DNA from: Mytilus trossulus
Lineage: Eukaryota > Mollusca > Bivalvia > Mytilida > Mytilidae
Assembly (NCBI RefSeq): GCF_036588685.1
Contig: NC_086378.1
Span: forward strand, 12,255,578 to 12,319,577
Length of the DNA stretch: 64,000 bases
Direction: 5' to 3'
The translations under genes were made by a program, and so were the position numbers. How positions within the stretch are numbered: the first letter of the stretch is position 1; each line of letters starts with the position of its first letter. The notes under the pieces were generated by a model. That model was given only the letters and a program-made list of their open reading frames with translations. It made no database searches and was not told where the DNA came from. Shown piece by piece: positions 13,901-27,380 of this stretch.

Positions 13901-16900
13901 GATAGATCTTGAACAGATAAACAATTTAACCTCTTGTCAGATTTGTTCTAAATGCTTTGGTTTTTGAGTTATAAGCCAAAAACTGCATTTTACCCCTATG
14001 TTCTATTTTCAGCCATGGCGGCCATCTTGGTTGGTTTGCCCGGTCACAAAACACAAATTTTAAACTAGATAGCCTAATAATGATTCTGGCTATGTTTTGT
14101 AAAATTTGGCCCAGTAGTTTCAGAGGAGATTTTTGTAAAAGTTAACCAAGATTTACGAAAAATGGTTAAAAATTGACTATAAAGGGCAATAACTCCTAAA
14201 GAGGTCAACTGACCATTTTGGTCATGTCGACTTATTTGTAAATCTTACTTTGCTGAACATTATTGCTGTTTACAGTTTATCTCCATCTATAATAATATTC
14301 AAGATAATAACCAAAAACAGTAAAATTTCCTTTAAATTACCAATTTAGGGGCAGCAACCTAACAATGGGTTGTCTGATTCAGCTGAAAATTTCAGGGCAG
14401 ATAAATCTTGACCTTACAAACAATTTTGTCAGATTTGCTCTAAATGCTTTGGTTTTTGAGTTATAAGCCAAAAACTGCATTTTACCCCCTATGTTCTATT
14501 TTTAGCCATGGCGGCCATCTTGGTAGGTTTTCCCGGTCACAAAACACAAATTTTAAACTAGATAGCCTTATAATGATTCTGGCTATGTTTTGTAAAATTT
14601 GGCCCAGTAGTTTCAGAGGAGATTTTTGTAAAAGTTAACCAAGATTTACGAAAAATGGTTAAAAATTGACTATAAAGGGCAATAACTCCTAAAGGGGTCA
14701 ACTGACCATTTTGGTCATGTCAACTTATTTGTAAATCTTACTTTGCTGAACATTATTGCTGTCTACAGTTTATCTCTATCTATAATAATATTCAAGATAA
14801 TAACCAAAAACAGTAAAATTTCCTTAAAATCACTAATTTAGGGGCAGCAACCAAACAATGTATTGTCTGATTCATCTGCAAATTTCAGGGCAGATAGATC
14901 TTGACCAGATAAACAAGTTAACCTCGTGTCAGATTTGCTCTAAATGCTTTGGTTTTTGAGTTATAAGCCAAAAACTGCATTTTACCCCTATGTTCTATTT
15001 TTAGCCATGGCGGCCATCTTGGTTGGTTTGCCCGGTCACAAAACACAAATTTTAAACTAGATAGCCTTATAATGATTCTGGCTATGTTTTGTAAAATTTG
15101 GCCCAGTAGTTTCAGAGGAGATTTTTGTAAAAGTTAACCAAGATTTACGAAAAATGGTTAAAAATTGACTATAAAGGGCAATAACTCCTAAAGAGGTCAA
15201 CTGACCATTTTGGTCATGTCGACTTATTTGTAAATCTTACTTTGCTGAACATTATTGCTGTTTACAGTTTATCTCCATCTATAATAATATTCAAGATAAT
15301 AACCAAAAACAGTAAAATTTCCTTTAAATTACCAATTTAGGGGCAGCAACCTAACAATGGGTTGTCTGATTCAGCTGAAAATTTCAGGGCAGATAAATCT
15401 TGACCTTACAAACAATTTTGTCAGATTTGCTCTAAATGCTTTGGTTTTTGAGTTATAAGCCAAAAACTGCATTTTACCCCCTATGTTCTATTTTTAGCCA
15501 TGGCGGCCATCTTGGTAGGTTTTCCCGGTCACAAAACACAAATTTTAAACTAGATAGCCTTATAATGATTCTGGCTATGTTTTGTAAAATTTGGCCCAGT
15601 AGTTTCAGAGGAGATTTTTGTAAAAGTTAACCAAGATTTACGAAAAATGGTTAAAAATTGACTATAAAGGGCAATAACTCCTAAAGGGGTCAACTGACCA
15701 TTTTGGTCATGTCAACTTATTTGTAAATCTTACTTTGCTGAACATTATTGCTGTCTACAGTTTATCTCTATCTATAATAATATTCAAGATAATAACCAAA
15801 AACAGTAAAATTTCCTTAAAATCACTAATTTAGGGGCAGCAACCAAACAATGTATTGTCTGATTCATCTGCAAATTTCAGGGCAGATAGATCTTGACCAG
15901 ATAAACAAGTTAACCTCGTGTCAGATTTGCTCTAAATGCTTTGGTTTTTGAGTTATAAGCCAAAAACTGCATTTTACCCCTATGTTCTATTTTTAGCCAT
16001 GGCGGCCATCTTGGTTGGTTTGCCCGGTCACAAAACACAAATTTTAAACTAGATAGCCTTATAATGATTCTGGCTATGTTTTGTAAAATTTGGCCCAGTA
16101 GTTTCAGAGGAGATTTTTGTAAAAGTTAACCAAGATTTACGAAAAATGGTTAAAAATTTACTATAAAGGGCAATAACTCCTAAAGGGGTCAACTGACCAT
16201 TTTGGTCATGTCGACTTATTTGTAAATCTTACTTTGCTGAACATTATTGCTGTTTACAGTTTATCTCCATCTATAATAATATTCAAGATAATAACCAAAA
16301 ACAGTAAAATTTCCTTTAAATTACCAATTTAGGGGCAGCAACCTAACAATGGGTTGTCTGATTCATCTGAAAATTTCAGGGCAGATAAATCTTGACCTTA
16401 CAAACAATTTTGTCAGATTTGCTCTAAATGCTTTGGTTTTTGAGTTATAAGCCAAAAACTGCATTTTACCCCCTATGTTCTATTTTTAGCCATGGCGGCC
16501 ATCTTGGTAGGTTTGCCCGGTCACAAAACACAAATTTTAAACTAGATAGCCTTATAATGATTCTGGCTATGTTTTGTAAAATTTGGCCCAGTAGTTTCAG
16601 AGGAGATTTTTGTAAAAGTTAACCAAGATTTACGAAAAATGGTTAAAAATTGACTATAAAGGGCAATAACTCCTAAAGGGGTCAACTGACCATTTTGGTC
16701 ATGTCGACTTATTTGTAAATCTTACTTTGCTGAACATTATTGCTGTCTACAGTTTATCTCTATCTATAATAATATTCAAGATAATAACCAAAAACAGTAA
16801 AATTTCCTTAAAATCACTAATTTAGGGGCAGCAACCAAACAATGTATTGTCTGATTCATCTGCAAATTTCAGGGCAGATAGATCTTGACCAGATAAACAA

Positions 16901-18926
16901 GTTAACCTCGTGTCAGATTTGCTCTAAATGCTTTGGTTTTTGAGTTATAAGCCAAAAACTGCATTTTACCCCCTATGTTCTATTTTTAGCCATGGCGGCC
17001 ATCGTGGATGGTTTGCCCGGTCACAAAACACAAATTTTAAACTAGATAGCCTTATAATGATTCTGGCTATGTTTTGTAAAATTTGGCCCAGAAGTTTCAG
17101 AGGAGATTTTTGTAAAAGTTAACCAAGATTTACGAAAAATGGTTAAAAATTGACTATAAAGGGCAATAACTCCTAAAGAGGTCAACTGACCATTTTGGTC
17201 ATGTCGACTTATTTGTAAATCTTACTTTGCTGAACATTATTGCTGTCTACAGTTTATCTCCAATCTATAATAATATTCAAGATAATAACCAAAAACAGTA
17301 AAATTTCCTTAAAATTACCAATTTAGGGGCAGCAACCCAACAATGTATTGTCTGATTCATCTGCAAATTTCAGGGCAGATAGATCTTGAACAGATAAACA
17401 ATTTAACCTCTTGTCAGATTTGTTCTAAATGCTTTGGTTTTTGAGTTATAAGCCAAAAACTGCATTTTACCCCTATGTTCTATTTTCAGCCATGGCGGCC
17501 ATCTTGGTTGGTTTGCCCGGTCACAAAACACAAATTTTAAACTAGATAGCCTAATAATGATTCTGGCTATGTTTTGTAAAATTTGGCCCAGTAGTTTCAG
17601 AGGAGATTTTTGTAAAAGTTAACCAAGATTTACGAAAAATGGTTAAAAATTGACTATAAAGGGCAATAACTCCTAAAGAGGTCAACTGACCATTTTGGTC
17701 ATGTCGACTTATTTGTAAATCTTACTTTGCTGAACATTATTGCTGTTTACAGTTTATCTCCATCTATAATAATATTCAAGATAATAACCAAAAACAGTAA
17801 AATTTCCTTTAAATTACCAATTTAGGGGCAGCAACCTAACAATGGGTTGTCTGATTCAGCTGAAAATTTCAGGGCAGATAAATCTTGACCTTACAAACAA
17901 TTTTGTCAGATTTGCTCTAAATGCTTTGGTTTTTGAGTTATAAGCCAAAAACTGCATTTTACCCCCTATGTTCTATTTTTAGCCATGGCGGCCATCTTGG
18001 TAGGTTTTCCCGGTCACAAAACACAAATTTTAAACTAGATAGCCTTATAATGATTCTGGCTATGTTTTGTAAAATTTGGCCCAGTAGTTTCAGAGGAGAT
18101 TTTTGTAAAAGTTAACCAAGATTTACGAAAAATGGTTAAAAATTGACTATAAAGGGCAATAACTCCTAAAGGGGTCAACTGACCATTTTGGTCATGTCAA
18201 CTTATTTGTAAATCTTACTTTGCTGAACATTATTGCTGTCTACAGTTTATCTCTATCTATAATAATATTCAAGATAATAACCAAAAACAGTAAAATTTCC
18301 TTAAAATCACTAATTTAGGGGCAGCAACCAAACAATGTATTGTCTGATTCATCTGCAAATTTCAGGGCAGATAGATCTTGACCAGATAAACAAGTTAACC
18401 TCGTGTCAGATTTGCTCTAAATGCTTTGGTTTTTGAGTTATAAGCCAAAAACTGCATTTTACCCCTATGTTCTATTTTTAGCCATGGCGGCCATCTTGGT
18501 TGGTTTGCCCGGTCACAAAACACAAATTTTAAACTAGATAGCCTTATAATGATTCTGGCTATGTTTTGTAAAATTTGGCCCAGTAGTTTCAGAGGAGATT
18601 TTTGTAAAAGTTAACCAAGATTTACGAAAAATGGTTAAAAATTGACTATAAAGGGCAATAACTCCTAAAGAGGTCAACTGACCATTTTGGTCATGTCGAC
18701 TTATTTGTAAATCTTACTTTGCTGAACATTATTGCTGTTTACAGTTTATCTCCATCTATAATAATATTCAAGATAATAACCAAAAACAGTAAAATTTCCT
18801 TTAAATTACCAATTTAGGGGCAGCAACCTAACAATGGGTTGTCTGATTCAGCTGAAAATTTCAGGGCAGATAAATCTTGATCTTACAAACAATTTTGTCA
18901 GATTTGCTCTAAATGCTTTGGTTTTT
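4982..18926. repeat. Higher-order repeat core of the satellite (B-C dimers, D-bounded blocks)
   Basis: Within this part 492 bp B and 500 bp C monomers alternate, interrupted by 501 bp D monomers starting at 6966, 8459, 10944, 13465 and 16942. D-to-D distances are 1493, 2485, 2521 and 3477 bp, that is 3, 5, 5 (plus a 36 bp insertion) and 7 monomers. Blocks therefore differ by whole 992 bp B-C dimers. Corresponding monomers in different blocks share the same rare variants more closely than neighbouring monomers do, which is the usual signature of higher-order amplification by unequal exchange. Confidence 0.85.
13062..13133. repeat. 36 bp internal tandem duplication within one monomer
   Basis: The monomer starting at 12929 is 536 bp instead of 500 because a 36 bp segment containing AATTTGGCCCAGTAGTTACA is present twice in succession. 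Both copies carry GTTACAG where nearly all other monomers have GTTTCAG, so the base change preceded the duplication. It is not seen elsewhere in the array and can serve as a unique marker. Confidence 0.95.
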
Positions 18927-21900
18927 GAGTTATAAGCCAAAAACTGCATTTTACCCCTATGTTCTATTTTCAGCCATGGCGGCCATCTTGGTTGGTTTGC
19001 CCGGTCACAAAACACAAATTTTAAACTAGATAGCCTTATAATGATTCTGGCTATGTTTTGTAAAATTTGGCCCAGTAGTTTCAGAGGAGATTTTTGTAAA
19101 AGTTAACCAAGATTTACGAAAAATGGTTAAAAATTGACTATAAAGGGCAATAACTCCTAAAGAGGTCAACTGACCATTTTGGTCATGTCGACTTATTTGT
19201 AAATCTTACTTTGCTGAACATTATTGCTGTCTACAGTTTATCTATATCTATAATAATATTCAAGATAATAACCAAAAACAGTAAAATTTCCTTAAAATTA
19301 CCAATTTAGGGGCAGCAACCCAACAATGTATTGTCTGATTCATCTGCAAATTTCAGGGCAGATAGATCTTGACCAGATAAACAATTTAACCTCGTGTCAG
19401 ATTTGTTCTAAATGCTTTGGTTTTTGAGTTATAAGCCAAAAACTGCATTTTACCCCTATGTTCTATTTTTAGCCATGGCGGCCATCTTGGTTGGTTTGCC
19501 CGGTCACAAAACACAAATTTTAAACTAGATAGCCTTATAATGATTCTGGCTATGTTTTGTAAAATTTGGCCCAGTAGTTTCAGAGGAGATTTTTGTAAAA
19601 GTTAACCAAGATTTACGAAAAATGGTTAAAAATTGACTATAAAGGGCAATAACTCCTAAAGGGGTCAACTGACCATTTTGGTCATGTCGACTTATTTGTA
19701 AATCTTACTTTGCTGAACATTATTGCTGTCTACAGTTTATCTCCAATCTATAATAATATTCAAGATAATAACCAAAAACAGTAAAATTTCCTTAAAATTA
19801 CCAATTTAGGGGCAGCAACCCAACAATGTATTGTCTGATTCATCTGCAAATTTCAGGGCAGATAGATCTTGACCAGATAAACAATTTAACCTCTTGTCAG
19901 ATTTGTTCTAAATGCTTTGGTTTTTGAGTTATAAGCCAAAAACTGCATTTTACCCCTATGTTCTATTTTTAGCCCTGGCGGCCATCTTGGATGGTTTGCC
20001 CGGTCACAAAACACAAATTTTAAACTAGATAGCCTTATTATGATTCTGGCTATGTTTTGTAAAATTTGGCCCAGTAGTTTCAGAGGAGATTTTTGTAAAA
20101 GTTAACCAAGATTTACGAAAAATGGTTAAAAATTGACTATAAAGGGCAATAACTCCTAGAGGGGTCAACTGACCATTTTGGTCATGTCGACTTATTTGTA
20201 AATCTTACTTTGCTGAACATTATTGCTGTCTACAGTTTATCTCCAATCTATAATAATATTCAAGATAATAACCAAAAACAGTAAAATTTCCTTAAAATTA
20301 CCAATTTAGGGGCAGCAACCCAACAATGTATTGTCTGATTCATCTGCAAATTTCAGGGCAGATAGATCTTGACCAGATAAACAATTTAACCTTGTCAGAT
20401 TTGTTCTAAATGCTTTGGTTTTTGAGTTATAAGCCAAAAACTGCATTTTACCCCTATGTTCTATTTTTAGCCCTGGCGGCCATCTTGGTTGGTTTGCCCG
20501 GTCACAAAACACAAATTTTAAACTAGATAGCCTTATAATGATTCTGGCTATGTTTTGTAAAATTTGGCCCAGTAGTTTCAGAGGAGATTTTTGTAAAAGT
20601 TAACCAAGATTTACGAAAAATGGTTAAAAATTGACTATAAAGGGCAATAACTCCTAAAGAGGTCAACTGACCATTTTGGTCATGTCGACTTATTTGTAAA
20701 TCTTACTTTGCTGAACATTATTGCTGTCTACAGTTTATCTCTATCTATAATAATATTCAAGATAATAACCAAAAACAGTAAAATTTCCTTAAAATTACCA
20801 ATTTAGGGGAAGCAACCCAACAATGTATTGTCTGATTCATCAGCAAATTTCAGGGCAGATAGATCTTGACCAGATAAACAATTTAACCTCTTGTCAGATT
20901 TGTTCTAAATGCTTTGGTTTTTGAGTTATAAGCCAAAAACTGCATTTTACCCCTATGTTCTATTTTTAGCCATGGCGGCCATCTTGGTTGGTTTGCCCGG
21001 TCACAAAACACAAATTTTAAACTAGATAGCCTTATAATGATTCTGGCTATGTTTTGTAAAATTTGGCCCAGTAGTTTCAGAGGAGATTTTTGTAAAAGTT
21101 AACCAAGATTTACGAAAAATGGTTAAAAATTGACTATAAAGGGCAATAACTCCTAAAGTGGTCAACTGACCATTTTGGTCATGTCGACTTATTTGTAAAT
21201 CTTACTTTGCTGAACATTATTGCTGTCTACAGTTTATCTCTATCTATAATAATATTCAAGATAATAACCAAAAACAGTAAAATTTCCTTAAAATTACCAA
21301 TTTAGGGGCAGCAACCCAACAATGTATTGTCTGATTCATCTGCAAATTTCAGGGCAGATAGATCTTGACCAGATAAACAATTTAACCTCTTGTCAGATTT
21401 GTTCTAAATGCTTTGGTTTTTGAGTTATAAGCCAAAAACTGCATTTTACCCCTATGTTCTATTTTTAGCCATGGCGGCCATCTTGGATGGTTTGCCCGGT
21501 CACAAAACACAAATTTTAAACTAGATAGCCTTATAATGATTCTGGCTATGTTTTGTAAAATTTGGCCCAGTAGTTTCAGAGGAGATTTTTGTAAAAGTTA
21601 ACCAAGATTTACGAAAAATGGTTAAAAATTGACTATAAAGGGCAATAACTCCTAAAGGGGTCAACTGACCATTTTGGTCATGTCGACTTATTTGTAAATC
21701 TTACTTTGCTGAACATTATTGCTGTCTACAGTTTATCTCCAATCTATAATAATATTCAAGATAATAACCAAAAACAGTAAAATTTCCTTAAAATTACCAA
21801 TTTAGGGGCAGCAACCCAACAATGTATTGTCTGATTCATCTGCAAATTTCAGGGCAGATAGATCTTGACCAGATAAACAATTTAACCTCTTGTCAGATTT

Positions 21901-23908
21901 GTTCTAAATGCTTTGGTTTTTGAGTTATAAGCCAAAAACTGCATTTTACCCCTATGTTCTATTTTTAGACATGGCGGCCATCTTGGTTGGTTTGCCCGGT
22001 CACAAAACACAAATTTTAAACTAGATAGCCTTATAATGATTCTGGCTATGTTTTGTAAAATTTGGCCCAGTAGTTTCAGAGGAGTTTTTGTAAAAGTTAA
22101 CCAAGATTTACGAAAAATGGTTAAAAATTGACTATAAAGGGCAATAACTCCTAAAGAGGTCAACTGACCATTTTGGTCATGTCGACTTATTTGTAAATCT
22201 TACTTTGCTGAACATTATTGCTGTCTACAGTTTATCTCTATCTATAATAATATTCAAGATAATAACCAAAAACAGTAAAATTTCCTGAAAATTACCAATT
22301 TAGGGGCAGCAACCCAACAATGTATTGTCTGATTCATCTGCAAATTTCAGGGCAGATAGATCTTGACCAGATAAACAATTTAACCTCTTGTCAGATTTGT
22401 TCTAAATGCTTTGGTTTTTGAGTTATAAGCCAAAAACTGCATTTTACCCCTAGGTTCTATTTTTAGCCATGGCGGCCATCTTGGATGGTTTGCCCGGTCA
22501 CAAAACACAAATTTTAAACTAGATAGCCTTATAATGATTCTGGCTATGTTTTGTAAAATTTGGCCCAGTAGTTTCAGAGGAGATTTTTGTAAAAGTTAAC
22601 CAAGATTTACGAAAAATGGTTAAAAATTGACTATAAAGGGCAATAACTCCTAAAGGGGTCAACTGACCATTTTGGTCATGTCGACTTATTTGTAAATCTT
22701 ACTTTGCTGAACATTATTGCTGTCTACAGTTTATCTCTATCTATAATAATATTCAAGATAATAACCAAAAACAGTAAAATTTCCTGAAAATTGCCAATTT
22801 AGGGGCAGCAACCCAACAATGTATTGTCTGATTCATCTGCAAATTTCAGGGCAGATAGATCTTGACCAGATAAACAATTTAACCTTTGTCAGATTTGTTC
22901 TAAATGCTTTGGTTTTTGAGTTATAAGCCAAAAACTGCATTTTACCCCTATGTTCTATTTTTAGCCATGGCGGCCATCTTGGTTGGTTTGCCCGGTCACA
23001 AAACACAAATTTTAAACTAGATAGCCTTTTAATGATTCTGGCTATGTATTGTAAAATTTGGCCCAGTTGTTTCAGAGGAGATTTTTGTAAAAGTTAACCA
23101 AGATTTACGAAAAATGGTTAAAAATTGACTATAAAGGGCAATAACTCCTAAAGGGGTCAACTGACCATTTTGGTCATGTCGACTTATTTGTAAATCTTAC
23201 TTTGCTGAACATTATTGCTGTCTACAGTTTATCTCTATCTATAATAATATTCAAGATAATAACCAAAAACAGTAAAATTTCCTTAAAATTACCAATTTAG
23301 GGGCAGCAACCCAACAATGTATTGTCTGATTCATCTGCAAATTTCAGGGCAGATAGATCTTGACCAGATAAACAATTTAACCTCTTGTCAGATTTGTTCT
23401 AAATGCTTTGGTTTTTGAGTTATAAGCCAAAAACTGCATTTTACCCCTATGTTCTATTTTTAGCCCTGGCGGCCATCTTGGTTGGTTTGCCCGGTCACAA
23501 AACACAAATTTTAAACTAGATAGCCTTATAATGATTCTAGCTATGTTTTGTAAAATTTGGCCCAGTAGTTTCAGAGGAGATTTTTGTAAAAGTTAACCAA
23601 GATTTACGAAAAATGGTTAAAAATTGACTATAAAGGGCAATAACTCCTAAAGGGGTCAACTGACCATTTTGGTCATGTCGACTTATTTGTAAATCTTACT
23701 TTGCTGAACATTATTGCTGTTTACAGTTTATCTCCATCTATAATAATATTCAAGATAATAACCAAAAACAGTAAAAGTTCCTTTAAATTACCAATTTAGG
23801 GGCAGCAACCTAACAATGGGTTGTCTGATTCATCTGAAAATTTCAGGGCAGATAAATCTTGACCTTACAAACAATTTTGTCAGATTTGCTCTAAATGCTT
23901 TGGTTTTT

Positions 23909-24175
23909 GAGTTATAAGCCAAAAACTGCATTTTACCCCTATGTTCTATTTTTAGCCATGGTGGCCATATTTTTTGATGAAATGGGAATTAAAACACAAA
24001 CTTTATTCTAGATACCCTAGGAATCAATCAGATGAAGTTTGGTTGGAATTGGTTCAGTAGTTTCAGAGGAGAAGATTTTTGTAAAAAATAACGACGACGG
24101 ATGCAGAACAACAACGGACGACGGACGCCAAGCGAAGGGAAAAGCTCACTTGGCACTTCGGGCCCGGTGAGCTAA
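23909..24175 (+). mobile_element. Diverged last satellite unit fused to a transposon-like 3' terminus
   Basis: From 23909 the sequence follows the monomer for about 60 bp, then diverges while staying alignable (AAAACACAAA, CTAGATA, CAGTAGTTTCAGAGGAGA are shared) up to about 24090. It then changes to GACGAC-rich sequence and ends in a hairpin with 7 bp arms AGCTCAC (24143-24149) and GTGAGCT (24167-24173), followed by CTAA and A-rich DNA. This order (tandem core, short trinucleotide run, terminal stem-loop) resembles pearl/Helentron-type non-autonomous elements of bivalves. The resemblance is from memory; the family assignment is inference. Confidence 0.6.
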
Positions 24176-25811
24176 AAAAAACTGACTTTATGTAAAAAAA
24201 AAAAAAAAAAAGTAGGGGTGCGATAAAGGGTATGCCATTAAGGGTGCACATCAAAGTTGCGCGATATGGACTAAACAGCAGGCTATTTATCAAAATCTGC
24301 AAAACTACTGTATTAATTACTACTAAACATATGATAAAGTAAAAAATAACATTTAATTCTGGCTATATCCAAGGGCTTAAGAAAATATTAACATTATGTA
24401 TACTGTAATCTGTAAATAGTGTATCACAAAACATTCATATCTAACATATACAAGTGTTATTTTAAAAGATTTTCATTTGTTTTTTGTTTAAGAGTAAAAA
24501 TAACATAGTTTTGCATATTTTTTTTTTAATGATTGACCCAATGCCATGTATGCCTAGAAATGACTTACAGTATAACATGTGTAAAGCGACACACTGGGAA
24601 CCAGAAAAAAAAGTAATGATTAAGGTGAGAGGTACGTAAATGAACGCCTCTAGCGGAATACGGGAAAATCGACGTCTGTTGTTATGGGAGTTATCTCCCG
24701 TACACCAGAAAAAAATGTTTTCAAGATGTCGGAATATGTTCGTCGGAATAATGGTCAAGTATTGAATGCACCTCATCAAAATATATCAAAATTTATTAAA
24801 GTATATAAATGAAATATCTTGTCACAGTTAAACAGTGCTTCCCTCTCATGAAAATAAAGTAACTTGGCTTTACATGATAGTCGGAGAGTGAGCTGACCAA
24901 CGTAAAGCTTGCAAGAACTGCTTTTCACCATAATGTTTCTACAAAACTGTTCAAAAGAACAAAGAATCGGTCCCGGAAGTATTTTGTATATGCATTGGGG
25001 TAACTGTACATACATTAACTTACTACATGCTGGTAAACGGCAGAGACCAGAGACTTCACTTGAAAATCGGGAATGTTGATAGATCTACAGGACGTGAAAA
25101 CCAAATGTAGTATTGATAAGAATATTATAAGCACGTACCGTGATGCATTACACACATACAATAATAAATTAAAGCATACTCTATATAGTGGCATTTTATT
25201 ATTTGGAAATTCTATAGCTAAAGTAGTCCGGCACAGACTTACATTCAGTCATGCACTTGCATTCAAAGAAATTAATCTATATTTCTCAAATCATTTGCGA
25301 AAACGTCTAGGACGTATTCAATCTTCGACAAAAAAGAAGTTAACTCTGATACTCTTATTTTGATATTCCTGTTGAATAACTATTTTCGCATTTAAATATA
25401 AACATATGGATGTTCATACAAACAAAAAAACTTTCTTTACATTGCTTTCTTTCACGTCCACGATATGGTTTATAAATAGAATTTGAAAATGAAAGTACTA
25501 GTAAAAAATGTTTCACATTGCTTTCAGTCACTCTAGTTGAATTGAATGGACCATTTTGAATAACAAGCTTCCGGCATGAAAACCCGGTAAGGGAAAATAC
25601 CTCCACTTGAAAAATAAAATAATTTGCTAAAGTATATATATATAATACAACTCGTCTAAACATCAACCCAACAATGTTAGATCTGTAAATTTGCTTACGC
25701 AAATTTTTGGTTCTTCCCTCGCCGGGATATATATATATTATATGCGTGCATCAATCAATTCATTTGGCCGGACGAATAGCCACTGCCTATAAACAACACA
25801 TAGCTGAGAAA

Positions 25812-25840
25812 GGGGGGGGGGGGGGGGTAGGGTAGGGTAG
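25812..25840 (+). repeat. G16 homopolymer plus TAGGG repeats
   Basis: Sixteen consecutive G followed by TAGGGTAGGGTAG. The plus strand could form a G-quadruplex. It is not a telomere repeat array: only three short units are present. Confidence 0.8.
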
Positions 25841-26334
25841 ACTGTTACCCCGGGAAAACAGTATCAACCGCGGAGAAGCCAAGGTTGACAATGCTTTTTC
25901 AAAGGGTATTTTTTTGGAAAAAAAGGAGGTGTTGATGGTGTACACGAATAGCGCACAGAACAGTTTGACGGAAACCCCGACTAACAAAAATATCAAAAGA
26001 TAAATGATAAGCTGGAATCTATATACATTTGTTTTTCAGTATTCAGATTTATGCATTGCGGTTACTATAATAATGGAACACAACCGACGATAGGGAAAAA
26101 AAGTAGGGATAATGTTCATCAAACTTCAAAAACTATTTTTGTTCTGCTTTTGCCTAAAATTTAATTTTATCCCACATCTCCTTTCGTGTCATAAACACAT
26201 CAGTTGGAGTACTAGTATATTGTGATTGAAGTATATGTGTTAATGTTTGTGTTCTGTTCTCGTGCCATTGAAACATAATTTTATTTATTTTATATTCATG
26301 ATTTTCTGCAACTCTCGGGTGAATAACATTTTAC

Positions 26335-26490
26335 TGTAGTGTTTTATTATGCAACCGTCGTAGCGGAGGAGCATTAAGTTTTACACTTGCTCAGTCCTTC
26401 CGCCCCAAAATTGGTTTCCCGTTTTTTTACTTTACTTTGCCTCAAACAAATGTTAGGAAACTTATACACAATGCTTAACAAAGATTTAGT
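26335..26490 (+). repeat. Fragment of a dispersed mollusc-type repeat
   Basis: The stretch beginning near CCGTCGTAGCGGAGGAGC and continuing through CCAAAATTGGTTTCCCG and TTAGGAAACTTATACACA resembles a repeat I associate with bivalve genomes. There is no second copy in the window, so this call rests on recollection only. Confidence 0.35.
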
Positions 26491-27208
26491 TTAAACTACA
26501 TAGATACAAATAAATACATAGGATCTTGTATAATCACTGAAAAATTAATAATAGGTAATTCGTCCTTTTTTCAGACATGATAATATTCTCTATAGCGCAT
26601 TAGCAGTGCTGAAAAAAAATATTCTGAAGCGGTTGTTGTCTTGACAATTCTGCTGATATAGCATTGACGTTGCGTAATCCTTTCGGCGACGTCATGATTT
26701 CCCCCTCTTTTCGGCGTCCGCAACACCCTTTCAACGGATAATATATGAAAAAGGAGTTCGGTGACCCCTTGGAAATTATATATCAAGAGAAAGGAAAACA
26801 ATACCTTAAAAACATTTAATTTTTATAGAAAAATCGTAGGATTGGTTTTAACTGCAGAATAAATTAAGCTTGAAATTTCTAATTTTTGGTTCAAATTTGA
26901 CGTTATGTCTATGTACTTTATGTTGTTTCCTTACCATTTTCAAATGTCTGGAACTCGAAAACTATATCGGTTACCATATTAAAATTTTCGATTTTTAATT
27001 ATCTTTTTAAAAGTTCTACGTGTACACAATTTCTTTAAAAAATCGCAGGACAAGCCATTTACGTACCTGTTACCTTAAGCAGGCTGTCGGAATACTTAGG
27101 TATTTTTTGCACGGATGGGCATATTTAGAGACTATGCAGTATGTTGGAATACTGGGTGTCAGATGAGGCAGACTATTCAAACCAAAACAATTGTCATACT
27201 GTTAATTT

Positions 27209-27380
27209 TTTTTTGTGGGTACCAATTTTTGTGAATTGAGAAAAACTTGAATTTTTTGTGGATATTTGATTTCATGGTTTTGTCAATACATTCTTATGAA
27301 AAATTTGTATTTCATTGGACATAGAAATTTTTGGTTTCCAGGTTACCACAAACCACCAAAATTGGTATACAACGAATAAT
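27209..27380. mobile_element. Possible short inverted-repeat element (MITE-like)
   Basis: GTGGGTACCAATTTTTGTG near 27214 is approximately inverted in CACCAAAATTGGTATAC near 27353, about 130 bp apart. The arms are imperfect and no clear target duplication was found, so the limits are approximate. Confidence 0.35.

Larger units (their letters stand above)
1..23908. repeat. Tandem satellite array, ~500 bp monomer, 48 complete units plus part of a 49th
   Basis: The recurring anchor GAGTTATAAGCC occurs at 3, 502, 1002, 1501, 1993, 2492 and so on to 23909, giving 49 starts spaced 492-501 bp (one spacing is 536). Monomers are very similar and fall into types by length and diagnostic bases: an A type of 499-500 bp, a 492 bp B type lacking part of the segment before the anchor (ACCTTACAAACAATTTTGTC), a 500 bp C type (AATCACTAATTTAGG) and a 501 bp D type (CGTGGATGG, CCCAGAAGTTTC, TCTCCAATCTAT). 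The array is already in progress at base 1, so its left limit is unseen. Each monomer holds a 64-codon open frame that simply recurs with the repeat; I see no reason to call it a gene. Type A dominates both visible ends and the mixed B/C/D order the middle. Confidence 0.97.
24214..27208. other. Intergenic DNA without a recognisable gene
   Basis: AT-rich sequence with several short open frames on both strands, none resembling a known family. A slightly GC-richer patch at 24640-24720 could be a promoter or 5' UTR but no downstream exon could be found. Local items: an A-run at 24196-24212, a G16 run at 25812-25827 followed by three TAGGG-like units, and a dispersed repeat fragment at 26335-26490. 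Confidence 0.5.

Noticed and set aside
488..18115. Recurrent 64-codon open frames in the satellite (MLWFLSYKPK...)
   Set aside because: They repeat with every monomer, vary freely at diagnostic positions, and have no upstream signals; open by chance and amplified with the repeat.
1..23908. CRISPR-like array or segmental gene cluster
   Set aside because: Direct repeats are ~500 bp head to tail without unique spacers, in a eukaryotic context.
24723..24812. Possible first exon starting MSEYVRRNNGQ on the plus strand
   Set aside because: Only 29 codons, no confirmed donor or later exon could be found; kept as a note only.
25073..25363. 96-codon plus-strand frame in intergenic DNA
   Set aside because: No recognisable motif, AT-rich composition and no supporting signals.
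25828..25840. Interstitial telomere repeat
   Set aside because: Only three TAGGG units after a G run; mollusc telomeres are TTAGGG and arrays would be longer.
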